NCBI RefSeq assembly: GCF_900087055.1
Contig: NZ_LT575468.1
Coordinates: forward strand, 868,001 to 932,000
Direction: 5' to 3'
DNA: 64,000 bases
DNA from: Plesiomonas shigelloides
Lineage (GTDB): Bacteria > Pseudomonadota > Gammaproteobacteria > Enterobacterales > CAMTGL01
In this document: positions 17,504 to 25,359 of the stretch, one piece after another
Layout: the number at the start of each line of letters is the position of its first letter
Position numbering within the stretch: the first letter of the stretch is position 1
Notes under the pieces: generated by a model
The model's database searches: none
What the model was told of the DNA's origin: nothing
Seen by the model: the letters and a program-made list of their open reading frames with translations, nothing else
Translations under genes and position numbers: made by a program

Positions 17504-20500
17504 ATGATGAGGATCTCCACCCTTGCCGCCATGATTGGGGTAAGTCTGTCGCATTCAGTGTGGGCGACCACCAGCGAACAAGATTATTTTCGCCAGACCT
17601 ATCAAACACATCACCAACTGATGACCGACCGTTTGGCGGCGCTGCGCGCTGAAGCGGAAAACGGCGATAACGTGAGCATTAAAGACGGCCAACGTTACCT
17701 GAACGTCAACGGCACCGAGTATCGTCTCACTGCCGATAACCGGATCCTGTTTGATTTTCCAAAGCCGACCTTTACCGATGAAACCGCCATCCGTAATGTC
17801 TTTAATTTCTTTAATCAAGACTGGGAGCTCACTTGGTATGACAGTGGGGTGGTCGCCGTTAACAAGCTGTTTGGAAATTATGATTACGGCAACGGCTGTT
17901 TGATGGAGTATTACCCGCGCGGCACCATCCAAAATGGTGAGCAAACCCATGTGGTACTGGAAACCGCCTCGTGCCGCGTCAACTCGTTTGATACGACGGT
18001 GAAAAATCTGGATATCGGCGAGCAGATCCCAGCCGAACAATTGGGGCTGGATGCCAGCTTGATCACCGCCGTGGAGCGCTATCAAGATCGGTTATATGTC
18101 AGCCAGAATACCAATCCGGGCAGCGTGCAGATTATCGATCTGGCCTCTCGCCAAGTGATCGGCCAGATCACCGGAACAGGCAGCGAATACAACCAAGTCA
18201 GTGAGCTGTATATCCGCAATAACCTGCTGTACGTGGTATCGCGTTACTCGCATCGGGTCGACATCTTCGATCTGGATAATAACCACCAGCATGTCACCAC
18301 ACTCGGTACTGGTCGCGATTCGGGTAGCAACAGTTTGCATCGCACTCAAGCGGTGGTGGCGAATGACCAGTATGTGCTGGTGGCCGATGCGTTGAGCCAA
18401 ATTAAGGTTTATCGCCAGCAAGATATACTGCCGGAAAACAACTTAAAAACCCCGATTGCCGGCTTGTTGGAGTTTGAAGGCAAATACAGCCACCGTCTGG
18501 TGCAACTGCATCTGCTGCAAGACTATTTGATTGCCCATACCACCGGTAAAAACTACTACATTTATGACCTGCGCAAGCTTGAGCAAGCCATGCGTGATGG
18601 TGTGCCGTTAGCGCCTGAGCAGGTGATCTCCGATAGCTCACTGCAAAAAATCGATACCGATGGCGAGCAGTTGGTCGTCAATTTTAAAGATCGGATCGCG
18701 TGGTATTCGATGCGTGATTTTATTGACGGCGGCTTCCGCTTTACCAATGAAACCTTTGCGGTAAAGCGTATTAATGATGCGCCGGTAACGTCGCTCAATG
18801 ATCTGCATCTTGCGGGGAACACGTTGATTTCGGCCAACAGCCAGGGCTTGGGGATCAACGAGCTACTGACCAAAGAGATCGCGTTTGTGGCGGGCAGCAG
18901 CTTGTCTGTGCCGCAGTTTAAATTTGATCAGTTGCAGCCCAGCTCAGTGGGGTACATCTTTGATAAAGATGAGCCGTATGAAGTGTTGGTCAACAAGTCA
19001 CTGCGCTCGGTCAACATCAACTCCTTGGTGAAAACCGAACTGCTCGATAATGAGCGCGTGCGCATCACCAACTATGCGGCGCAAGAGCTGCGTGATATCA
19101 ACATTGAGTCCAAACTCAGTGGCGTCAACAAGTGGTTTATCCTCGGCCAGTTTGATCGCTTGCCGGCTTATGCCCAGATTGTCCTGCCGTTAAGTGCGTT
19201 TGGCGAAAGTGGCCGCTTTAACAGCGCTAACCGCGATGGGGTGTTTGATCTCAATGCCTTGTTTGATAACCGCGTAGCCTTACCGGCGCAATTTACCCAC
19301 CGTTTTAGCTCTGACAGCGATCCGTTTGCGCAAAAACTCTCGCGCTTGAAACCAACGTGGAATGTCGGATTTGCCAGCACGAATCCGAATGACACCAAGT
19401 GGCGCGCCATGAATGCGCTGTATGCCAAAGAGTGGCTGATTATTGCCACTAACTTGGCGTACATGGTATCGGCCGAAGAGTTCAAGCATGTCTGGTTCAA
19501 TTTCAAAAACATCATGGGCTATGACATGTTTGGCAACGGCGGCAACAGTTACGTCGCTAATGGGATCTTTACTGCCGAGGATTATGCCCATTACTACCAG
19601 AGCTTGATGAAACGCTCGCACCTTAATTTGGGCATCACTGCAATGGGCGGCGGTCTGGGAAATGGGGGGATCACTGGCGTCGATACCTTTAACTTCGTCA
19701 GCCACTATTACGGTGGTTGGGGTGTTATTGCGCATGAATTTGGTCACGGTTTTGATGGCGGTCACTATGGTCACCAAAGCGCGTTTGCCAACGGGGGCTA
19801 CGGTTGGCATCCGCTGATGACCGAATTGGCTAACTACCACATTCGCAAAGGCGATCTGCCGTATATGGATGACGATCTTAATGGTTTCCATAAACCAGAG
19901 AATGATAGCTATCGCTATAACTCGGTTAATCAAGGGGCGCGTAAGTACCGGGCGGATAGCCACATGTACACCATTGATCGTTATTTCATGCAGTATTCGC
20001 AAATGCCCATGGGCTGGGTGGCTAACGGCAGTGAGTTTAGTGCAGAGCAGCTGAGCGGTCTGAACAATCAAGAGCGGTTGCTGATGAGTACGCTGCCGAA
20101 AGAGAACGAAAAGCGCAACTTGTGCCGCTTTACCTTCACCGATGGTGAGCAGTATTACGGTTATGTGGAGCCGGTAGACGGCGGCTATCGCTGTGACGCC
20201 GGTGAACTGATCCGTTATCGCCAATCGAATGGCCAATTTGTTCCATTAGTTTCCCCCGCAAACCAGTTTGATTGGCTGTCGCTGCACCAAAAAGGACAGC
20301 TTAATCAGCCGGTATTACACCAAAATGGACAACCCCTGTGTTACATGAGCTCGTCGGGTTTCTACGGTATTGGCTTTATTAATACCAAAAATCAATGTGC
20401 TCAATTACCCAATGTTTATCATGTAAATGGTAATAAATGGCTATTTAGTAGCCGTTGGACGCAAATTAACTACGTTAGTGGCGATTTTGTACCGCCTACG

Positions 20501-21040
20501 GCAGGGGCGAGCAGCGAGTTCACGCTGAATAACCTCAATACTGAATACCCGTTGGTGAATGGGCAGGTCGCTATGTCGTTGGCGCTCACCACCGCTAACC
20601 CCGTGGATATCACCGCGACCTTAGCGCAAGCGGGTAATCCGCGCGGTAATGCCAGCGCCCGCATTGAGGGGAATGGCACCTTGTTGCTGGCGTTAGACAA
20701 CCTCAGCGCTGGGTCTTATGACCTGTTACTGGAAGGGATGGCCGAAGGCGGTAAGCAAGGTTCGCAGCAGCGTTTTAGTGTCACGTTGGTCGATACCGTT
20801 GCCGGCGGCGGCAATGAAGACAATGGAGGAAATGGCGGTAATGAAGGGAATGAGGGCAACCAAGATAATTACCCGGCCTATACCCCAGATACCGCCTATC
20901 AGGCCGGTGATCGCGTGAGTCATGCAGGGGGTGATTACGAGTGTAAACCGTGGCCATTTAGTGGTTGGTGTGGTGGCTCTACCAGCCATTATGCTCCTGG
21001 CACCGGTAGCCACTGGAACGATGCGTGGGTGAAAATTTAA
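17504..21040 (+). CDS. Secreted propeller-zincin metalloprotease with carbohydrate-binding tail
   Basis: Large secreted protein, 1178 residues, family not recognised. A signal peptide ends near VWATTS. Residues about 180-460 contain repeated short beta motifs (RLYVSQNTNPGSVQIIDL, LLYVVSRYSHRVDIFDL, YVLVADALSQIKVY) that look like a beta-propeller. A metalloprotease-like site HEFGHGFDGGH lies at 744-754: HExxH with a third His six residues after the second, as in metzincins, but with Asp751 where Gly is usual. A Cys-containing beta region follows (about 870-990), then the same beta-sandwich (about 1003-1095), a Gly/Asn/Glu linker (1102-1120) and Cys/Trp-rich binding domain (1121-1178) as in the three preceding proteins. 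AAGGAG at 17491-17496 fixes the start. Likely another type II substrate acting on host or environmental glycoproteins; substrate unknown. Confidence 0.85.
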   Translation: MMRISTLAAMIGVSLSHSVWATTSEQDYFRQTYQTHHQLMTDRLAALRAEAENGDNVSIKDGQRYLNVNGTEYRLTADNRILFDFPKPTFTDETAIRNVFNFFNQDWELTWYDSGVVAVNKLFGNYDYGNGCLMEYYPRGTIQNGEQTHVVLETASCRVNSFDTTVKNLDIGEQIPAEQLGLDASLITAVERYQDRLYVSQNTNPGSVQIIDLASRQVIGQITGTGSEYNQVSELYIRNNLLYVVSRYSHRVDIFDLDNNHQHVTTLGTGRDSGSNSLHRTQAVVANDQYVLVADALSQIKVYRQQDILPENNLKTPIAGLLEFEGKYSHRLVQLHLLQDYLIAHTTGKNYYIYDLRKLEQAMRDGVPLAPEQVISDSSLQKIDTDGEQLVVNFKDRIAWYSMRDFIDGGFRFTNETFAVKRINDAPVTSLNDLHLAGNTLISANSQGLGINELLTKEIAFVAGSSLSVPQFKFDQLQPSSVGYIFDKDEPYEVLVNKSLRSVNINSLVKTELLDNERVRITNYAAQELRDINIESKLSGVNKWFILGQFDRLPAYAQIVLPLSAFGESGRFNSANRDGVFDLNALFDNRVALPAQFTHRFSSDSDPFAQKLSRLKPTWNVGFASTNPNDTKWRAMNALYAKEWLIIATNLAYMVSAEEFKHVWFNFKNIMGYDMFGNGGNSYVANGIFTAEDYAHYYQSLMKRSHLNLGITAMGGGLGNGGITGVDTFNFVSHYYGGWGVIAHEFGHGFDGGHYGHQSAFANGGYGWHPLMTELANYHIRKGDLPYMDDDLNGFHKPENDSYRYNSVNQGARKYRADSHMYTIDRYFMQYSQMPMGWVANGSEFSAEQLSGLNNQERLLMSTLPKENEKRNLCRFTFTDGEQYYGYVEPVDGGYRCDAGELIRYRQSNGQFVPLVSPANQFDWLSLHQKGQLNQPVLHQNGQPLCYMSSSGFYGIGFINTKNQCAQLPNVYHVNGNKWLFSSRWTQINYVSGDFVPPTAGASSEFTLNNLNTEYPLVNGQVAMSLALTTANPVDITATLAQAGNPRGNASARIEGNGTLLLALDNLSAGSYDLLLEGMAEGGKQGSQQRFSVTLVDTVAGGGNEDNGGNGGNEGNEGNQDNYPAYTPDTAYQAGDRVSHAGGDYECKPWPFSGWCGGSTSHYAPGTGSHWNDAWVKI

Positions 21041-21080
21041 CCGCAGGATAAAGTGCGGATAGCATCACAGTAATAAGTCA

Positions 21081-21104
21081 AAGGGCTGCATGGCAGCCCT
21101 TTTT
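21081..21104 (+). terminator. Terminator after the propeller-zincin gene
   Basis: AAGGGCTGC (21081-21089) and GCAGCCCTT (21093-21101), three-base loop, then Ts. Closes the block of four secreted proteins. Confidence 0.92.
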
Positions 21105-21355
21105 GTTAGGCTTGAGGCTCGCCAGCGATCGTGAGAGAACGTCGTGATGTAAGGTTTGAAGGAGGCGGCGCTCACGTAATCTATCCCTAATCAAACGCTT
21201 ATAACCATCCCTACGTTGATTCTTTTTTGTTCTTCTGCCTGCGCAATAAACACAACACGCCACCGCGATTTTAAAAATCCTGTCTATTCTTAACTGTATC
21301 TCTACCGCCATGCTGAGTGAATGGTAATTAACAGCGACTACCGGAGATACCTGAT
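21105..21355. other. Intergenic region before glutaminase
   Basis: With the terminator before it, this makes a 315-base gap. No gene is seen on either strand; a reverse frame of 94 codons covers it but has no family resemblance or ribosome-binding site. A promoter for glsA is expected near the 3' end but none stands out. Confidence 0.5.
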
Positions 21356-22375
21356 ATGCCAACCAGTAAAGCCAGTACCGGATTTAACAGCTATGTTTCA
21401 ACCGGCCACCTGCCAGATCAACATACCGTGACCACGTTAGTGCAAGAAGCGCATGCGCGTTTCGGTGCCGATACGAATGGGAAGGTTTCGACGGTTTATC
21501 CGGCATTAGAACGCGTCGATCCGGATCTGTTTGCGATTTGCATGGTGGGAACCGACGGTTCGCTGCACGCCGCCGGCGATATTGACCATGAATTTACCAT
21601 CATGAGTGTCTCGAAACCCTTTGTGTTTGCGCTGGTTTGCCAAGCCATTGGCCCGAAAGTCGCACGTGAGCTGCTCGGGGTGAATAGCACCGGCATGGCC
21701 TTTAACTCCGTGGCGGCGATTGAAAAAACCACTGATGGTCGCACTAACCCCATGGTAAACCCAGGCGCTATCGCCACCACCAGCTTCGTGCCCGGTACCA
21801 CGAGTGATGAACAATGGAAATTTATTTACGACGGACTTTGCCGTTTTGCCGGTCGCAAACTAACACTTAATGAAGAAGTGTATCAGTGCGCCAGCGATAC
21901 CAACTTTCGTAACCGTGGGATCGCCAACGTGCTGCAAGGCTATGGGCGGTTAGGCAGCGATCCGATGGTCGCGACCGATTTGTACACCCGTCAGTGCGCT
22001 TTAAATGTCAGTGCGCGCGACTTAGCGGTGATGGGCGCGACCTTGGCTGACGGCGGCGTCAACCCGCTGACCAAAGAGCGGGTGGTCGACAACGATGTCT
22101 GCCACTACACGTTGGCGGTCATGGTGACGGCGGGCTTGTATGAAACCTCCGGTGATTGGCTGTATGACATTGGTTTACCGGGGAAAAGCGGGATTGGCGG
22201 CGGGATCGTCACCGTCTCCCCGGGCAAAGGCGGCTTAGGGACATTTGCGCCGTTGCTAGACAGTGCGGGTAACAGTGTGAAAGGACAGCTGGCCGCGCGC
22301 TTTTTATCGCGCACCTTGGGCATGGATATGTTTGTTTCCGAACCGTATATCGATAAAACCATCGACAAAGGTTAA
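21356..22375 (+). CDS. glsA: Glutaminase
   Basis: Glutaminase A family (serine-dependent, beta-lactamase-like fold), hydrolysing glutamine to glutamate and ammonia in the cytoplasm. 339 residues, about 30 longer than the usual 305-310, with the extra length mainly at the N-terminus and C-terminus. The SxxK catalytic pair is S84-V-S-K87; the NPMVNPGAI segment, the DLYTRQCAL segment and the GLPGKSGIGGGI segment are family hallmarks. CCGGAGATACCTGAT precedes the ATG with a good GGAG site. In some enterobacteria glutaminase with a transporter contributes to acid resistance; the next gene is a transporter, but of a different (MFS drug-exporter) class, so that link is weak. Confidence 0.95.
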   Translation: MPTSKASTGFNSYVSTGHLPDQHTVTTLVQEAHARFGADTNGKVSTVYPALERVDPDLFAICMVGTDGSLHAAGDIDHEFTIMSVSKPFVFALVCQAIGPKVARELLGVNSTGMAFNSVAAIEKTTDGRTNPMVNPGAIATTSFVPGTTSDEQWKFIYDGLCRFAGRKLTLNEEVYQCASDTNFRNRGIANVLQGYGRLGSDPMVATDLYTRQCALNVSARDLAVMGATLADGGVNPLTKERVVDNDVCHYTLAVMVTAGLYETSGDWLYDIGLPGKSGIGGGIVTVSPGKGGLGTFAPLLDSAGNSVKGQLAARFLSRTLGMDMFVSEPYIDKTIDKG

Positions 22376-22386
22376 GTCACGCAGGC

Positions 22387-22408
22387 GGCGGTCTGCTGGC
22401 AGACCGCC
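22387..22408. repeat. Perfect inverted repeat after glsA
   Basis: GGCGGTCTGC (22387-22396) and GCAGACCGCC (22399-22408) with two bases between. There is no T tract, so it is not a canonical terminator; it may stabilise the glsA 3' end or be a weak/Rho-assisted stop. Confidence 0.7.
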
Positions 22409-22455
22409 GTGAATGTTGGCAGAACAAAAACACCTGTTAAAAGGCTAGAGATCTT

Positions 22456-24096
22456 ATGGGTAATCAATCAGCTCACCTCACGGGTCAAGAAGTCAAAGAA
22501 TCCTGGGTACCAATGATCGCCATTGCGATGGCTCAGGTGCTCATGTCCTTCAACGTTGCCTCTCTGCCCGTTGCTCTGGGCGGGATGGTCAGAAGCTTTA
22601 ACGTTCCACCGACTACCATTGCCACGGCGATCGTTATGTACTCGCTGTCGGTCGCGGGTTTTGTGATGTTGGGTGCCAAACTTAACCAGCGCTTTGGGCC
22701 GGTGCATGTGTTCCGGGTCAGCGTACTGGTCTTCGGTGTTGCTCAGATCATGATGACCTTCAGCCCGAATGCCACCATCATGATCAGCGCCCAAGCGTTA
22801 AGCGGCTTGACCGCAGCGGCACTGGTACCGGCGCTGGTGGCCTTGATTGCTGAAAACTACCGCGGCTCACAACAAGCCACGGCGCTGGGTGCATTGGGTT
22901 CGGCCCGTGCCGGTGCGGGGGTGAGTGCGTTCCTTATCGGTGGTGTGCTGGGCACCTACATCGGTTGGCGTCCGGCGTTCGGGATCTTGATTGGTCTGTC
23001 GGTGATCATTTTCATCCTGAGTTTTCGTCTGAAAGCCGATAAGGCGCGCCCAGATGTCAGCATTGATCTGGTTGGTGTGGTGCTGGCGGCGGCGGCGATC
23101 ATTTTGATGTCGTTCGGTTTTAATAATCTCAATCGCTGGGGCTTTGGCTTAGCCACTGACAGCGCACCGTTTACCTTATTCGGACTGTCTCCGGCGCCGT
23201 TCATGATTGTGGTCGGTATCGTGTTGGCGCAAGCCTTTGTGGTGTGGACGCGTCGTCGTCAAGAGCAAGGCAAGACGCCGCTGCTGGCGCTGGAAGTGAT
23301 TAACTCGCCGAGTGAACGGGCGGCAGTAATTGCCATGTTTGCGGTGGTGGCGCTGGAGGCAATGCTGAACTTCTCGGTGCCACTGTATATCCAGATTGTG
23401 CAGGGCAGTACCCCAATGGCGACCGCCATTGCCATGATGCCGTTTAACCTGTCGGTGTTCTTCTCCGCCATGTTGATTGTGCGCTTTTACGGTAAGTGGA
23501 CGCCACGGCAGATCGGTCGTTACGGCTTTATTACCTGTACGATCGCCCTGCTGTGGCTGTCGTTCGTGGTGCGCAACAACTGGAGTGAATTCGCGGTACT
23601 GTTCGGGTTGGTGGTGTTCGGTATTGGTCAGGGTTCGTTGGTGACCCTGGTGTTCAACGTGCTGGTAAGTTCGTCACCCAAAGAGCTGGCGGGGGATGTT
23701 GGCTCATTGCGTGGTACCACCAACAACTTAGCGGGCGCGATCGGTACTGCGGTGGCGGGGGCCTTACTGGTGGGATTACTCAGCGCTAACGTCATGCGCG
23801 GAGTGGCGGAAACGCCGATCCTGACTCCAGAGCTGCAATCGCAAGTGAATATGGACAGCATCAACTTCGTCAGCAATGACCGTCTGGAAAGCGTACTGGC
23901 ACAAACCTCGGCCACACCGGAGCAAGTGGCAGAAGCAGTGCGCGTCAATGAAGAGGCGCGCTTACGCGCCTTGAAGTTCGGGCTGCTGATTATGTCTATG
24001 TTGTCACTGTTGGCGATTTTCCCTGCCAGCCGTTTACCGGATTATCTGCCGGGTGAATTGACCTCCGACAATCTGGATAAACCCAAAGCTAAATAA
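22456..24096 (+). CDS. MFS drug/proton antiporter, DHA2 (14-TM) family
   Basis: Integral inner-membrane exporter, 546 residues, with about 14 hydrophobic spans as in the EmrB/QacA (DHA2) group. Visible features are the motif A-like loop after TM2 (GAKLNQRFGPVHVFR), motif B-like RALSG equivalent (AQALSGLTAAALVPALVALI) and motif C-like GGVLGTYIGWRPAFGI in TM5. A charged cytoplasmic loop (VWTRRRQEQGKTP) lies mid-protein. The C-terminal extracytoplasmic segment (residues about 455-515) is longer than in EmrB. No EmrA-type adaptor is adjacent, so single-component export is likely. Substrate cannot be told from sequence. Confidence 0.92.
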   Translation: MGNQSAHLTGQEVKESWVPMIAIAMAQVLMSFNVASLPVALGGMVRSFNVPPTTIATAIVMYSLSVAGFVMLGAKLNQRFGPVHVFRVSVLVFGVAQIMMTFSPNATIMISAQALSGLTAAALVPALVALIAENYRGSQQATALGALGSARAGAGVSAFLIGGVLGTYIGWRPAFGILIGLSVIIFILSFRLKADKARPDVSIDLVGVVLAAAAIILMSFGFNNLNRWGFGLATDSAPFTLFGLSPAPFMIVVGIVLAQAFVVWTRRRQEQGKTPLLALEVINSPSERAAVIAMFAVVALEAMLNFSVPLYIQIVQGSTPMATAIAMMPFNLSVFFSAMLIVRFYGKWTPRQIGRYGFITCTIALLWLSFVVRNNWSEFAVLFGLVVFGIGQGSLVTLVFNVLVSSSPKELAGDVGSLRGTTNNLAGAIGTAVAGALLVGLLSANVMRGVAETPILTPELQSQVNMDSINFVSNDRLESVLAQTSATPEQVAEAVRVNEEARLRALKFGLLIMSMLSLLAIFPASRLPDYLPGELTSDNLDKPKAK

Positions 24097-24131
24097 GGTT
24101 AAGCCACAAACGAAACAGCAAGCATGACACA

Positions 24132-24170
24132 TGCCAGTGCGGTTGACTCAATCGCACTGGCAGATTTTCT
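24132..24170 (+). terminator. Terminator after the MFS gene
   Basis: TGCCAGTGCG (24132-24141) pairs perfectly with CGCACTGGCA (24153-24162), 11-base loop, then GATTTTCT. It argues against the 70-codon forward frame at 24124-24336 being a gene. Confidence 0.85.
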
Positions 24171-24382
24171 AAGCAATAAGCATGTAATAAAGACCGCGTT
24201 ACTGAATAAAAAATACCTCTATACCGGAACACAAAATAACGTCCCTGCAGGCAGTGAGCTTGGTGAACATGGTCGTCACGGTAAGGCTGAGCATGAGCTC
24301 TACATAACGGAACATGTGGCCAGCTATCCAGAGTAGGAAACCAAGGTAGGAAGCAGGGCAATTCAGAAAAAGGAAAGTCACA

Positions 24383-25228
24383 ATGGCCAGTACAACTAAA
24401 ACGGCAATCGGCGTGGCAACAAGCACCGGCAAAAAGGCATTTTGCTGTGGTGTTATGGTATTGAGCTCTTCTTTCTTTGCGTCGACGGTGTTGGCCGCTG
24501 GCAGCGAAGCGAGCACTCCGCAGTGGCATTATGAGTTGACGCCCTATATCTGGGCCGTCGGCCAAGATGGCAAGGTGGGGATAGCGGAAGGCCCCGGTAA
24601 CGGCCAGCAATTTGAGCAAAGTTTTTCTGATATCTGGGATCGCATGGACATGGCGGGGATGGCTGCCTTTGAAGCGCGCTATGACCGCTGGGGTGTGATG
24701 GTGGACGCCATCTATCTGCGGATCTCGGATCAGGCCACCTTATCTGGCCCACGCGGCTTGGTCGACATCGATGCTGACGGCAAAGTGACGCAGCAACAAT
24801 ATGCTGTCGCAGGGTATTACCGCGTGCTCGATGAGCAAACCAAAGTCGATGCGGTTGCCGGTCTGCGCTACAACATTATCAACTGGGACGCGAATGCCAC
24901 CCTGACATCACCTTTATTGCCCGATGTGAGCGTCACACCGACAACCTCAGAGCGTAAACGCTGGGTAGACCCTTATGTGGGGATCCGCGTACTGCATGAT
25001 TTCGTGAACTATAACCAGTGGAGTGTAACGGGCTATGCCGATGTTGGCGGCTCAGGCTCTGGTTCTGATTTAACGTGGCAGATGATTGGCAGCGTCAACT
25101 ACGCCTTTAACCCGACACTGCAAGGTCGATTTGGTTACCGCTACTTCTCGATTGATTATGACCGTGACGGTTTTGTTTATGATGTTGCGACCTCGGGTGT
25201 ATATGTTGGCCTAGGTTTTGCTTGGTAG
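24383..25228 (+). CDS. Outer-membrane beta-barrel protein
   Basis: Exported protein of 281 residues with an unusually long N-terminal region before the signal peptide core (VMVLSSSFFASTVLAAGSEA, cleavage about residue 39). The mature part has alternating amphipathic strands, for example WHYELTPYIWAVGQ, WSVTGYADVGGSGS and LQGRFGYRYFSIDYD, and ends in an aromatic residue (GLGFAW) as outer-membrane barrels do. A GGAAAG site precedes the ATG. It is followed 131 bases later by the alkylsulfatase, and the pairing suggests a porin or sensor for its substrates, which is inference. The 286 bases before it contain only the MFS terminator. Confidence 0.8.
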   Translation: MASTTKTAIGVATSTGKKAFCCGVMVLSSSFFASTVLAAGSEASTPQWHYELTPYIWAVGQDGKVGIAEGPGNGQQFEQSFSDIWDRMDMAGMAAFEARYDRWGVMVDAIYLRISDQATLSGPRGLVDIDADGKVTQQQYAVAGYYRVLDEQTKVDAVAGLRYNIINWDANATLTSPLLPDVSVTPTTSERKRWVDPYVGIRVLHDFVNYNQWSVTGYADVGGSGSGSDLTWQMIGSVNYAFNPTLQGRFGYRYFSIDYDRDGFVYDVATSGVYVGLGFAW

Positions 25229-25359
25229 TTAATGAAATTACATGCAGTTAAATTAATTGCTTATGCGCATTACCAAAAAAGAGGATGCCGGACCCCAAGT
25301 AGTAGCTGTACTGACCCGATGCTTTGCTATCTGTATCTGTAAACGAAAAGGACAGAGCC

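Noticed and set aside
19280-20236. 318-codon reverse frame opposite the propeller-zincin
   Set aside because: Antisense shadow of a well-supported gene with intact zinc motif.
24124-24336. 70-codon forward frame after the MFS gene
   Set aside because: Begins inside a clear Rho-independent terminator and has no ribosome-binding site or homology.
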